Below, piece after piece: positions 35,353-46,100 of a stretch of DNA of 64,000 bases (positions are counted from its first letter, which is position 1; each line of letters begins with the position of its first letter). The position numbers and the translations under genes are program-made. The stretch is from the IMG/VR virus record IMGVR_UViG_3300027746_000016, positions 30,966 through 94,965 of that record; one strand, written 5' to 3'. The notes beneath the pieces were generated by a model. The model saw nothing but the letters and a program-made list of their open reading frames with translations. It searched no databases and was not told the origin of the DNA. This stretch comes from a virus.

Positions 35353-35796
35353 ATGGCTGAAGAACCTATTAAACCCAAGAGTAAAGCAAAACAGAGTAAA
35401 TACTATATTAATAATAGAGACTTTACCAATGAAATTATTAGGTGCAAACACGGCAGACTAAATGCAGAAACAGGTTATCAGCACACAGCTGGAGAACTTT
35501 CACCAATTGCAATTAACTACTTTATACTACTTGCAAACCGGGCTATTTTAAAATTAACATTTTCAAATCCATTAGATCGCGAGGACTGTATTCAGTCAGC
35601 TCTGCTTGACCTTTTAAGATATTGGAGAAATTTTAATGAAGAAAAATCAAATAATGCATTTGCCTATTTTACACAAATTGCAAAAAATGGATATGCTAAA
35701 GAATATAAAAAGATTCATAAACATATAGGTAAAGGCGAAAAGGTTGAATTTGTATCTTTAAGTTTTAGCGGAGACTCTGAAATTTATACAATTTAA
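35353..35796 (+). CDS. gp55: Late transcription sigma factor, gp55-like
   Basis: This 147-residue protein resembles T4 gp55, the minimal sigma factor that directs RNA polymerase to TATAAATA late promoters. YYINNRDFTNEIIRCK near the N-terminus matches the gp55 entry (YNYVNNKELLQAII). Residues about 70-120 (NPLDREDCIQSALLDLLRYW, then NFNEEKSNNAFAYFTQIAKN) match the sigma-2-like helices of gp55. T4 gp55 is 185 residues and ends in a sliding-clamp-binding tail. This protein stops earlier (SFSGDSEIYTI), so clamp contact may be weak, absent or made by another protein. The many ATAAATAAC motifs in the window are its likely targets. Confidence 0.75.
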   Translation: MAEEPIKPKSKAKQSKYYINNRDFTNEIIRCKHGRLNAETGYQHTAGELSPIAINYFILLANRAILKLTFSNPLDREDCIQSALLDLLRYWRNFNEEKSNNAFAYFTQIAKNGYAKEYKKIHKHIGKGEKVEFVSLSFSGDSEIYTI

Positions 35797-35810
35797 TCAT
35801 TTATTACCGG

Positions 35811-35841
35811 CAGTCAATAACTCCTATTACTGGCGCTTTTA
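35811..35841 (+). terminator. Weak hairpin after sigma factor gene
   Basis: CAGTCAATA and TATTACTG form an eight-pair stem with one bulged base, followed after GCGC by TTTT. It may end the resolvase-sigma message before the late promoter at 35866. Confidence 0.35.
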
Positions 35842-35865
35842 AATCTAATCGGCATAAATGTTTTG

Positions 35866-35874
35866 ATAAATAAC
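35866..35874 (+). promoter_or_regulatory. Late promoter motif before tail module
   Basis: ATAAATAAC beginning 31 bases before the ATG of the first large tail gene. Confidence 0.6.
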
Positions 35875-35896
35875 CCAAAGTACTCTAATAATAAAA

Positions 35897-38800
35897 ATGA
35901 ATATTGATAATCTAGTATTTTTTGATAAAAATGGTGAATCTTATAACTTCGGCCAAACCAGTTCTGGAAACTGGGAAGGCGCCGACTATTTTTTACCAAT
36001 ATCACTGGAACTATACGATTGCTCCAATATTTTTATTTTAGAAAATACCAATGGAGTGTATACCTTTCCTAAAATGGAATCAGGTTCAAGCTTTGAGGTA
36101 AAATGGAAAACTGCAAATAATAAAACTAATTTATTTTTATTTAATGTATTAGTCCAAGGAACTGGTTCTGCTGCCTATAACTATCTTGATAAACAGGAGT
36201 ACCTTACAATTAACCATAGTGATTTTGGACAGACTGGAACCCTTGCTTTAACCTATCCATTACAGTTAAATATTGCATTTACTCCATCTGATGAAATTGC
36301 ATATGCTAGAGTTTTACAAATTTATTATAAAACAACAACTACCTCAACCCTAGTATTAGAGCTCACGTTTTATGGAGAAGGAGAGGGCGAAGATGAGAGA
36401 CTTCGGATATGGTTAGCTAACTTTGGAATTAAATTTAATAGACAAGATGCTCTACTATTAAAAGATTATGATTTAAAAGAAGGATTAGTTGATTATAAAG
36501 AGCTTAATGCAATTAGAAAATTAATACTTGTAAACCGCGATCAAATCTATCCGTATATTGGAACCTATAAGGGTTTATTAAATATACTTAGCTTAATGGG
36601 TTATCGTGACGTATTAAGAGTAAAGGAGTATTGGAAAGATATTGATACACGATCTCCTTATTATACTAAATTTGCAATGGTTGATATTACTGATTTATTA
36701 AATATCACCGAGGACGATACTCTTGATTTAGTTGATACCAATAATCAAATAAAAACTGGCAGTAAATTTGAAAAAACAGAATTTCTTGCTTTAGCCTATC
36801 AATTTTCAAAAGCTGGAGATACATATGACGACGATGGCTTACCTAATGTTATTACAACTACGGATTTTACAGTAAATGAAATATTTTTTAAATTATATGG
36901 GGTTGTTGTAAAATTAAAAGATGAAATTATACCAATCAATGTTGTAATTAAAGATATTATAGGAGAATTTATCTATTTTGAAAAATTTAATATTCGATAT
37001 TGGATAGACGAAACCACAATTGAATCATTTAGTCTTAGCGATGAATACCAAATTAATATAATTGAACCGCCTGACTATGTTTCAAGCTTTAACCATACAA
37101 TTAGTGCAAATAATTTAATATCGTTTAATGGTGCGTTTGTACCTAGTAATAATACAGTAGATACAATTCAAAATGCAAATTCTAACTATTTAAAAATTAG
37201 AGACATTAAATCCCTGTATCGTAAGGCTAATGGAATTTCAATATTTCCAGAAACATCATTTAATTTAGGACTAACTGATCCGTACGATGAAAGCCAATAT
37301 TATTCGGTTGATAAAAAGGATACCTTAATCCAAGCAATATCAGACTACTATTCAACAATTAAATCATTTATTTTTGAATATCCAAATAGTGTAAGCCCAT
37401 TAGATCAGGGCGATGATACTTCAGATAAAATAGGGTGCCCAATTGTATTAGAGGCATATGTTCCAGATTTAACACTACAACAGTTAGATGGAATACAATT
37501 TATTGATTTTATAACAGTAGCCGCAACCACTTCATCGAGTACAAATACAATCGGTACCGGCCTTAAATATTTTAGTTGTGCAACCATACAGCCGTTTGCA
37601 GTAGGCGACTATATTAAAGTATATCAATCAGCTAATTATACTAATTATATGATAGGCCGAATTACTGAAATAAACCCGCCTAGCATGTCGGGTAATACAA
37701 TAATAATTGATGTATATTCTTATAATGGAGAAGGTACACTCACCGGCTGGACCGTACAATTAATTGATAGACACTTTACAATCGGTAATCTTAAATATAA
37801 AAATGTTTATGAAATTGAATGGATTATAACAGGTCCTCAAAATTATAGATTTGAATGGAGAACCAGTACTATTGGTACTAATAAAATTCCTCACATATTA
37901 CCACATACTGGAGAATATACAATTGAGGTTAGAGCTCATGACATGTCAGGGGCAGTCTCTATTAAATTTAAAAAACTTACAGTTTCTCCAGACCAACCTC
38001 TTATCCAAGTTTTTACTAAAATACCTGATAAATTTAGATATGATTTTAAGAATTTACATAATATAACAATTGGAGACTTGGCAGATAGCCCATTATATTA
38101 TCCATATGCAAATGTAATAAACGCCGGCCTATCTTCAATTTCAAATCACTATTTAGATTGGAATACCTACTCTAATTATTATGGAGTAGGCTCAAACCAT
38201 AATGATATTAAACTTTCAAATACAAAAAATTCATTAATTCCATATTCTCAATCAACTGACACAATTAAAAATAATTGGGGAACAGGTTCAGCTAATGGAC
38301 AGGCCACTATTTCTAATTATTTAACTGTTAGCCTTGGAGATCTATACCATGTTAACTTTAGTAATTTTGGATTGACTGCCGATCAATTAGATGGATTCTA
38401 TATTACGCTAAGAGGCGAAGATTATCAATATAATTTAAACTCAAATTTAGTAGCAATTAAATTTGGTGGATTTGATGAAATTAATTTAACTACACTCGCT
38501 AATCCAACAATTGAAGAGCTATTAAACTATTTACAAAATACTTCTGAAGCTGGCTTATCTAATTATTCATATAAAATAATTGAAACAATAGTAGGGCCTA
38601 GCGCACTTCCTCTTAGCCGAATAAAAGCAACCGCTAACTATCAGGATCCGCAAAATCATTCAATTATTAAATTAATATCTATTGTAACTGGATTAGATTC
38701 AAGCCTAAATAAATGGACTCCAAGTTCTGCTAATTTAACAATATCATCAACTGATCCATTAGTATACGGCCCATCTAGTTTACCCCAAACGGTATACGGC

Positions 38801-39676
38801 CCATCTAGTGTACCTGTACCGGCAATAACCGATGGAGAATATACCTTAACCGACTTTGGCGGTTCTGAGACTCTATATGGCAATACCTATTTAGCAGTAG
38901 GGGACCGATTAAGAATTCAAAATGACAATGGCGACTATATAGAAGGAACTATTACTCAAATGACAGTTGGCCAAACGGTTATTATAATTGATGAAGCTCA
39001 CGGAGCAGGCATCCTATCTGATTTTAACCTATTTTTAATTGATACAGTATACACATTTAATAAACCAGCCTCAGTATTTAACCAAACTGAACTTAATAAA
39101 ATTCAACAGAATTTATCACAAGTAAAGTTACGAATTGATGAAGACTTGCTATTTTTAGACTGCCCGTTTGCCGATTGTCTGCAGACCTTAAACCCATATA
39201 CTCCAGCGGCTGCATCCAATATTAATTATTGGATTGATAAAGACTTTGTTAAATATGATAATTCAGAAACTAGCCCATCGTCTATTCCAGCAAGTCAAAC
39301 AGGTTATTTACCATCAAACTATGATGAAAATTCATTTAATTTAAGTAATATTAAATTAACATACGGTTCATTAATTGTTCCATTACATCATCCTATTTTT
39401 ATTACTATTGCGAACTTAGTTTCAAATATTGAAACTGTATGGACTTTAAACTTAAATGGCCAACTTATTGTAAAAGTTATTTCAACTTCATATTTTATAT
39501 GGAGATTTACTAAACCTGGTACTTATACGCTTGATATTGACTCAGTTGACACTAGAGGAAATCACTCAATTTCAACTTCTAGTATTATAGTATCAACCCT
39601 AGTTACCCCAAGTGAGTATAAAAACTATATTGAAAAACAATTAAACATTAGAAAGTATAAAATAGAGCATAGTTAA
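35897..39676 (+). CDS. Large tail/baseplate protein with PKD-like domains
   Basis: This 1259-residue protein is not assigned to a T4 gene. About 1-170 is beta-rich. About 185-260 holds a helical segment (LNAIRKLILVNRDQIYPYIG, then LLNILSLMGYRDVLR) that looks like a baseplate-type folded core. Two PKD/Ig-like domains can be seen: one near 640-700 (THTGEYTIEVRAHDMSGAVS is approximated by HTGEYTIEVRAHD) and one at the C-terminus (KPGTYTLDIDSVDTRGNHS). The peptide YGPSSLP/YGPSSVP occurs twice in tandem near residue 960. It opens the late plus-strand tail module. Baseplate or fibre-attachment role inferred. Confidence 0.75.
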   Translation: MNIDNLVFFDKNGESYNFGQTSSGNWEGADYFLPISLELYDCSNIFILENTNGVYTFPKMESGSSFEVKWKTANNKTNLFLFNVLVQGTGSAAYNYLDKQEYLTINHSDFGQTGTLALTYPLQLNIAFTPSDEIAYARVLQIYYKTTTTSTLVLELTFYGEGEGEDERLRIWLANFGIKFNRQDALLLKDYDLKEGLVDYKELNAIRKLILVNRDQIYPYIGTYKGLLNILSLMGYRDVLRVKEYWKDIDTRSPYYTKFAMVDITDLLNITEDDTLDLVDTNNQIKTGSKFEKTEFLALAYQFSKAGDTYDDDGLPNVITTTDFTVNEIFFKLYGVVVKLKDEIIPINVVIKDIIGEFIYFEKFNIRYWIDETTIESFSLSDEYQINIIEPPDYVSSFNHTISANNLISFNGAFVPSNNTVDTIQNANSNYLKIRDIKSLYRKANGISIFPETSFNLGLTDPYDESQYYSVDKKDTLIQAISDYYSTIKSFIFEYPNSVSPLDQGDDTSDKIGCPIVLEAYVPDLTLQQLDGIQFIDFITVAATTSSSTNTIGTGLKYFSCATIQPFAVGDYIKVYQSANYTNYMIGRITEINPPSMSGNTIIIDVYSYNGEGTLTGWTVQLIDRHFTIGNLKYKNVYEIEWIITGPQNYRFEWRTSTIGTNKIPHILPHTGEYTIEVRAHDMSGAVSIKFKKLTVSPDQPLIQVFTKIPDKFRYDFKNLHNITIGDLADSPLYYPYANVINAGLSSISNHYLDWNTYSNYYGVGSNHNDIKLSNTKNSLIPYSQSTDTIKNNWGTGSANGQATISNYLTVSLGDLYHVNFSNFGLTADQLDGFYITLRGEDYQYNLNSNLVAIKFGGFDEINLTTLANPTIEELLNYLQNTSEAGLSNYSYKIIETIVGPSALPLSRIKATANYQDPQNHSIIKLISIVTGLDSSLNKWTPSSANLTISSTDPLVYGPSSLPQTVYGPSSVPVPAITDGEYTLTDFGGSETLYGNTYLAVGDRLRIQNDNGDYIEGTITQMTVGQTVIIIDEAHGAGILSDFNLFLIDTVYTFNKPASVFNQTELNKIQQNLSQVKLRIDEDLLFLDCPFADCLQTLNPYTPAAASNINYWIDKDFVKYDNSETSPSSIPASQTGYLPSNYDENSFNLSNIKLTYGSLIVPLHHPIFITIANLVSNIETVWTLNLNGQLIVKVISTSYFIWRFTKPGTYTLDIDSVDTRGNHSISTSSIIVSTLVTPSEYKNYIEKQLNIRKYKIEHS
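38762..38814 (+). repeat. Tandem repeat encoding YGPSSLP/YGPSSVP
   Basis: GTATACGGCCCATCTAGT plus TTACC or GTACC occurs at 38762-38784 and 38792-38814, 30 bases apart. Related peptides occur in the sheath (about 17321) and the 2047-residue protein (about 50540). Confidence 0.7.
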
Positions 39677-39686
39677 TATATGCTTA

Positions 39687-39694
39687 ATAAATAA
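39687..39694 (+). promoter_or_regulatory. Late promoter motif
   Basis: ATAAATAA beginning 29 bases before the ATG of the 388-residue gene; a second AATAAATAA lies closer to the start. Confidence 0.5.
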
Positions 39695-39715
39695 TAAAGA
39701 AAAAATAAATAAAAA

Positions 39716-40882
39716 ATGGCATTTACCGAAACAACCCTAAACACATCTTCATTATTGGAGACAACTTTTATCTCAGATATGAGATTAATAGTTAATGCAA
39801 ATAATATAATTGTTAAATCCAAAGTAGAAGATATTATTAATACTCTTCAAATTGATTTAGTAAATAAATATATTGGTGTTGATATTCCAATTCAACAATT
39901 ATATACCAATGATGCAGTTATTTCAAATCAATTATTATTTAAAAGCGGTACTTCTGGTACTTCTGGTACAATTGCAAGTTTAACTCAGACGGCTGGAACC
40001 TCAGCATTCTTAGCGGATAATATAAACTTTACCAAAACCTTAACCTCATTAGCGGCTGGTTCTAAAGTATTAACACCATCAGTTGTTATTGGAACGACTG
40101 TAGGAAACGCAGCAGTTAGCTTTCCAACATCTGGCGGATCTGGTATTGTAGATAGAGGTTTACACGTAGGCGATGCAACTACACCGATTAGTGCAAATTT
40201 TTATGGAGAAGTTAATATTAAAAAACAGGCAGCGGTTCAAAGTTATAATACTGACTTTGATACAGTAGGTACCGTTAGACTGCTCGAGTTAACATCAGCC
40301 ATTACAACTCCAACTTCTAGTAGTGCACTATACGCAAATTTAACACTTTCAAAAACAGATCCTCAGTTTATATATATTAATTTAAAAACTCCGGCTGCAT
40401 TTACCCTAGCTGCAACCAATCCAATTTATTTACTATTACATGAAGATTTTACATCAACTACAAGTAGACCAGTTGCAGGTCAAACCTTTACTATTATTTT
40501 AAATAACTTACTTAATAATAGTAATGTTGAAATAAGCACATCAACTTGGCCTCAAGCCCAAGTTGCATCAGGTACCGCTGCAGCTATTAATATTATATCA
40601 GGTTTTACACAAACTGCCAGCGCAGGAGCTTCAGCCTTAAAATCTGGTTATATAAATGGTGCACTATGGCCATCTCTTCCAACCACAGTGACCGGTGCAA
40701 TTACTGCACTAACTGCTACATCACCATATCTACAATACGTTCGGCTTTATAATAGGAATGTTCAAGCCGCGGCTATACCTAAACCTAGAGCAACAAGTGT
40801 AAGTTTTACAAAAACTGAACACTCAACTAATTTTTCATATTACACAGTTACAAATAGTAATAATATTGCTATTATAAACTAA
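39716..40882 (+). CDS. Virion structural protein, fibre-like
   Basis: This 388-residue Thr/Ser/Ala-rich protein is not recognised. The N-terminus (about 1-75) is helical and may anchor it. A short SGTSGTSGT run (about 77-85) is like the Gly-x-y repeats in the fibre genes at 52920 and 63690. The rest is beta-rich with many TT and SS pairs, as in phage fibres. It has its own late promoter and starts a run of closely spaced genes. Likely a tail or fibre component, by location and composition. Confidence 0.72.
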   Translation: MAFTETTLNTSSLLETTFISDMRLIVNANNIIVKSKVEDIINTLQIDLVNKYIGVDIPIQQLYTNDAVISNQLLFKSGTSGTSGTIASLTQTAGTSAFLADNINFTKTLTSLAAGSKVLTPSVVIGTTVGNAAVSFPTSGGSGIVDRGLHVGDATTPISANFYGEVNIKKQAAVQSYNTDFDTVGTVRLLELTSAITTPTSSSALYANLTLSKTDPQFIYINLKTPAAFTLAATNPIYLLLHEDFTSTTSRPVAGQTFTIILNNLLNNSNVEISTSTWPQAQVASGTAAAINIISGFTQTASAGASALKSGYINGALWPSLPTTVTGAITALTATSPYLQYVRLYNRNVQAAAIPKPRATSVSFTKTEHSTNFSYYTVTNSNNIAIIN

Positions 40883-40902
40883 TAAAACTAATCTAACTAT
40901 AA

Positions 40903-43119
40903 ATGGCAGTTGCTCCACTAATAAAACCAATTCAGACACAAAAAGGAATGTTTTATACATTTCAAAGTTCGCTTGAGGATTTAACCTTAACTTTTAATAA
41001 TACTAATAAGTTTAAATTTTCTAAATTTGCACTTTTACGTATTCCTGAAATTGGAATACCTACCACATTGGCTACTGATAATAATGTTCAGTTTTTAGCT
41101 CTTGGCGAGTCTCCATTATTAGAAGGATTAAGTGCAAATCAAAATATAAATTTAGCCCTTAGTTTTCAAAATTATGCTCTTAACTTTGAGAGTTTATTAA
41201 TTTCACAAGCTGCATATAAAAGAGAAGAGAAGTTAAACGTATCGGAAAGAGTTTTTTTTAAATGGTTAAAGGAGTTAGGCGCAATTAGATGGAGAGACGC
41301 TGCTGTTGGCGAAGCAATTTCAGGGTTGCGTTCAGGGTTGTCAGCTAGCGAAGCCCGGTGGGCTGAGGATTGGGGAGATGCTGGTAGCACAACCTATAAC
41401 CGAGTAGTTAAATATATTGCAGATATTGATGTAATTAATTCAGTTCGTAATAAAGATAATTCATATAGTGAAATTTATATTCATGTACCAACAACAGTAG
41501 GTACTACTCCAACTATTTTATTTAATTCAATCGCGGATCATAACTATCATCCGGATATGCTTATTATGAATTCTCCCGGTGATCCATTAGATGTAGAATA
41601 TTTAAATGGCCGACACTATAACGATACTCATCCATATTCTGGAATGCATTTACGCGCATATTATGATCTAGATTCAGATTTAGTTAATCATGGAATATCT
41701 GACGTAGTTAATACCAATATTGCGTGGAATACCGAAATTCCTGACTGGTTAGATTCTGCTAATAATTATATTTTAAATACTAACCCTACTGGAATAGGTT
41801 ATTGGTGGGGATCAAACCAATTATTAAATGGTTATCATACAGATAAGGCTGCATATTATGGTGCCAAAATAGGAAAAGGAACATACAATGGGGTATCCGC
41901 ATCATCACAATTTAAAACTCAAAAAATTTATAAGGAATATCCCTCTACTAACCTAGATGTTGAATATTTAAGATCAACCCTAGATGGAGTAGTTATTGAT
42001 TTTAAATTATCAAATTATCAAGTAGCCGCGGCTAATCCAGATATTAAAAGTTTTGCTCAATTAGCAGACTCAGTTTCAAATGCAGATTTTGAATTTAATG
42101 CAATTCTTGTTTATTATGATGTATACGATCCTATTGATCCATCAATTAGTGAAACTAACTTATATGGTGTCTATTTTTTAAACAAGATAGAACAAACTGG
42201 TATTAATTTTATTATTCCAACAATAACTAAAGAAAAGCCAAATGTAATTAACCGAACTAACGGTAATGCTTTTGCCTATAAAATAAATCTTAAATTTGAT
42301 ACATCAATTGAAGATGTTGCAGTTGAAAGATCGATAAATGACTTTACCACATTTGGATTAGATATGTTTCTTGATGTATTAACTGAATTTAGTAAATTAA
42401 AAACTAAATTTAATGATAAATTAGTAGAACTTTCTAATTTAAAAATTGATTTAGAAGCAGCTACTGCTGCTATATTAAATACAAATGGATTAACTGAATT
42501 AAGCACTAGACTAAGCAGATTAGAACAAACAGTGTCTGCCTCAACCTCTGCTTTTGAAAACTCATCATCAATTACTAATTTAATTACAAGTCTAAATCTT
42601 AGATTAAATAATTTTATTACTGGCAAAAGCTCTTTATCTACCAGTTATGATCTAGAACCATTTAAACCAGGTCAAGGTATTGAATTGGATAAAACAGTTC
42701 CACAGCGATTAACAATTTCGTCAACTGTACAAGCCTATTCAAAAATAGTTGACATTAATTTAGCATCAAGCACTTCAAATATATTTACTGAATCATTAGG
42801 TACCTCAAATACCTATATAAAACATAGTAGTGGATTAGTATTTAGCCTATCTTCAGATTTTGAGATTAGAATAAATAATTCACTAAATTTTTGGAAAAAT
42901 GGTCAAGTTTTAAAAATTGTATTTGATTCTCAAATAATACCAACTAACTATAATATTAAAATAAAAACAGATGTTAAGAGTAATTACGGTGTAACCATTG
43001 CTACATTAACCGCATCTGATTTTCCAATATCATATGGTAGAACTGGAAGACCTATTGTTGAGATTACGTGTATTAATTCACAAAACTTAACATTTCAAGT
43101 TGATAAAATAATAAGATAA
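40903..43119 (+). CDS. Large tail module protein with coiled coil
   Basis: This 738-residue protein is not recognised. The N-terminus is beta-rich (MFYTFQSSLEDLTLTFNN). About 110-165 is charged and helical (EKLNVSERVFFKWLKELGAI). About 490-560 forms a likely trimeric coiled coil (LSRLEQTVSASTSAFENSSS), followed by a beta-rich C-terminal domain from about 595. That layout suits an elongated, trimeric baseplate or fibre protein. It is followed after 5 bases by the next gene. Confidence 0.72.
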   Translation: MAVAPLIKPIQTQKGMFYTFQSSLEDLTLTFNNTNKFKFSKFALLRIPEIGIPTTLATDNNVQFLALGESPLLEGLSANQNINLALSFQNYALNFESLLISQAAYKREEKLNVSERVFFKWLKELGAIRWRDAAVGEAISGLRSGLSASEARWAEDWGDAGSTTYNRVVKYIADIDVINSVRNKDNSYSEIYIHVPTTVGTTPTILFNSIADHNYHPDMLIMNSPGDPLDVEYLNGRHYNDTHPYSGMHLRAYYDLDSDLVNHGISDVVNTNIAWNTEIPDWLDSANNYILNTNPTGIGYWWGSNQLLNGYHTDKAAYYGAKIGKGTYNGVSASSQFKTQKIYKEYPSTNLDVEYLRSTLDGVVIDFKLSNYQVAAANPDIKSFAQLADSVSNADFEFNAILVYYDVYDPIDPSISETNLYGVYFLNKIEQTGINFIIPTITKEKPNVINRTNGNAFAYKINLKFDTSIEDVAVERSINDFTTFGLDMFLDVLTEFSKLKTKFNDKLVELSNLKIDLEAATAAILNTNGLTELSTRLSRLEQTVSASTSAFENSSSITNLITSLNLRLNNFITGKSSLSTSYDLEPFKPGQGIELDKTVPQRLTISSTVQAYSKIVDINLASSTSNIFTESLGTSNTYIKHSSGLVFSLSSDFEIRINNSLNFWKNGQVLKIVFDSQIIPTNYNIKIKTDVKSNYGVTIATLTASDFPISYGRTGRPIVEITCINSQNLTFQVDKIIR

Positions 43120-43124
43120 TTTAA

Positions 43125-46100
43125 ATGGCTGATAACACAACCCTATCCGACTTTTTAGCTGAACTCGGAGTTGATATTAATAATATGCAAGAGTTTTTAA
43201 TTAAACTCAATGAAATGTTAACAACACCGAATCCTACTGTAACATTTACTCAAACATTAGCAAACGGAACAACCAGTGCACCTATTCAGGTTGCATCCCA
43301 TGCAGGCTTAATAAGAAAAGTAAATGATATTGATAGTAAATTTAATTCTCTACTAGGTGCAAATGGTAATAGAATCACAGTTACCTCTAATGGAGTAACT
43401 AAAAGTTTTGAACTACAAGACATAGCCTCTGTTATAAAAGATTTAAATGCAGTTTCATCAAAGTCTCTTGTAAAGCCAGAATATTTTAATGTAAAAACAA
43501 ATTGGTTTTTTGAATCATTTTTAAGTCCATTAATTTATATTGACTTAGATGTTAGTAATATTATAACATCTGATGTTGATAAATTTGAAATAACTCGAGT
43601 TATTATACTAAATACATTAGATAATTTTGCTTATTTTGATACTGTATATAAAGGTCAAACTAATATACTATATACTACTGCACTTGCTGATTTAACAGCC
43701 AATTCAATTGGATACACAATTGATGTAAACGAACAAAGTCTACCGCCAGCTCGTAGTAGAAACTCTGGGAATTTTCAAATTATTGGAATAAACACAGCTC
43801 GTGTTTCTACAACTGACATCATTGCATCTTCTATTATTACAACAAATAGTTATACATTAGATACTATTCGATATTCTAAATATATAGATGGCTTAGATAA
43901 CCCTATGCAAGAAACCTTAGCTATTAATGATATATTAATAACTAGCGATAATTCGGAATATAAAATTAACTCAATAAATCCTACCACAAATTCAGTAATA
44001 TTAACTAAAATATATGGCAATCAGGCAATTACAACTGAAGGTGTTGGCTCAACTCTTTCAATAAAACCTGATCTTTTAATTAGTAATAACCTTCAAGTAA
44101 ATGTTGGATTTAATGAACGTCAAATAATTTTCTTTAGACCAATTAGTACAAGATTAAAACAAACAACTTCACAATATTCTCAAGGAATTGGCCTATACAC
44201 AAATGAATTAACAATAGCCCAAGCCACTGGACCCAATATTACCTTATCTAAATATTACCAAAGCTTTATATCAGATTTTAGTTTATTATTTACTGAATAT
44301 TCAAAAGAAAAGAAAATACCAGCATCAATTGGAGTTACACCAATTGCACCAACACTAGTTAATACTAACTTTGTGGTGGTTCAAGATAATGATCATATTA
44401 AACAGGATGATGACGTTAATAGTGTAAAAGCAAGTATTTCATCACTAGAGACAGTTAAAACACAAATTAGAGAAAAGGATTCTCAAATTAATAGCTTACG
44501 AAATGAAATAAATACAAATTCTCAATTAACGGCTGCGGCTAAAGCCCAAAAAACTTTAGAATTAACAACACTAACTGCGCAAAGAGCTACGTTAAGTACT
44601 CAATATTCAAGTACAATTTCAACAATTACTACTGCAATTTCAACCGTACCGACTCTAATTAAACCTCCAGCTTATTCAGTTAAAGGAATGTGGTCAATTC
44701 CAGCAGCCACCGAATCGCCTGATGGATATGGTTTTCAAGAAATTGTTCAATTTAAAGTTAGATATAAAATATTGAATCGGTCAGGTCAATCTGCTGCTAC
44801 TACTCCAACCCGTGTGGCCAGTACAACTGGATCAAATGCAATTGGCGTAATTTCTGCATATAAAGAATTTCTAACTAAAGCTAGGTCTAAAGAGTATAAT
44901 CCAGTTACTGGTTTTTATCAATGGGCCGTTGAAGATATCGTAAATCCAGATATTGTAAATAGTAATCAATTAGAAATACCAATAGGCAAAGGCGAAATAA
45001 TTGAAATACAGATAAAAAGTTTATCTGAAGCAGGTTGGCCGGATTCTCCAATTGAATCAGCCTGGTCTAATATTATTCAAATTTCATTTCCAGAAAATCT
45101 TACAGTTATTGAAGATGCCAGCGTAGTTTCGCAAAGAATATTTGCAGAGGAAGCTAAAATTAATTTTAAAACGGAATTAGGCGCGCAAGGATTAGACCTA
45201 CACTTAGGTACTGCATTTAGTAGTGCAGATAAGTATTATGCGCATAGAGCAGAAGACATTGCTAGCGGGTTCTTTTCAACAGGCGGAGGAATTATAAATC
45301 TTTTTTCAAAATTACAAACAATATCCAATACACTTGAGTCTATTCAAGCAACGTTAGCTAGCGGAACTGGCACATTGAAGGTAAGTATAATAGACGGAGC
45401 CAATAATCAAATTACTGTAACTAATGGTCAAACTATTGAACTTAATGCAGGTAATTATAAAGATCAAATTCAAAATGGTGGTATCTATGAACACGGCAAA
45501 GTAATCACAAGACAGTATACCATTCAATTAGAAAATACTTCACAAACCGCACTTCAATTGATATCAGCATTGACTGGCGCACTTGGTCAAATTGCAACAC
45601 TATCAAACCCAATAAATTCACCATCTGAACCATACCATACCTCATTAAGATATGATCTTGCTCCTCTTGTAATTAATTCAGCGGTAATTGGAACAATTGG
45701 AGGTTTTACAAACACCAATGGCTATCAGTCTTCTCAAGTAAAAGGCCAAATAATTTATAATAGAGCACAATCAGTAGATCTAAGTAATAATTTAATAGAA
45801 GGTGATAGACTTGCAATAACTGCCCAAGATCCAAATAATATTTCGTATAATACTACTGATACTGGGTACATTAACTATGACTATCGAGGAAACACAATAA
45901 ATGGAACAACTGTTCCATATGCACTAGGCCACTATCTTCCATTTGATCCAACCTTATCTAGCTTCACTATTCAAAAAAATACCACAAGCTATCAATTATC
46001 AACAAATTCAAATGTTTGGAATGGAACACTAGACGTGAGTGGAGCGCCAGTCGGTGGAGGACTATTATCGGAATTTTGTATATCAACCGATCACCCAGAC

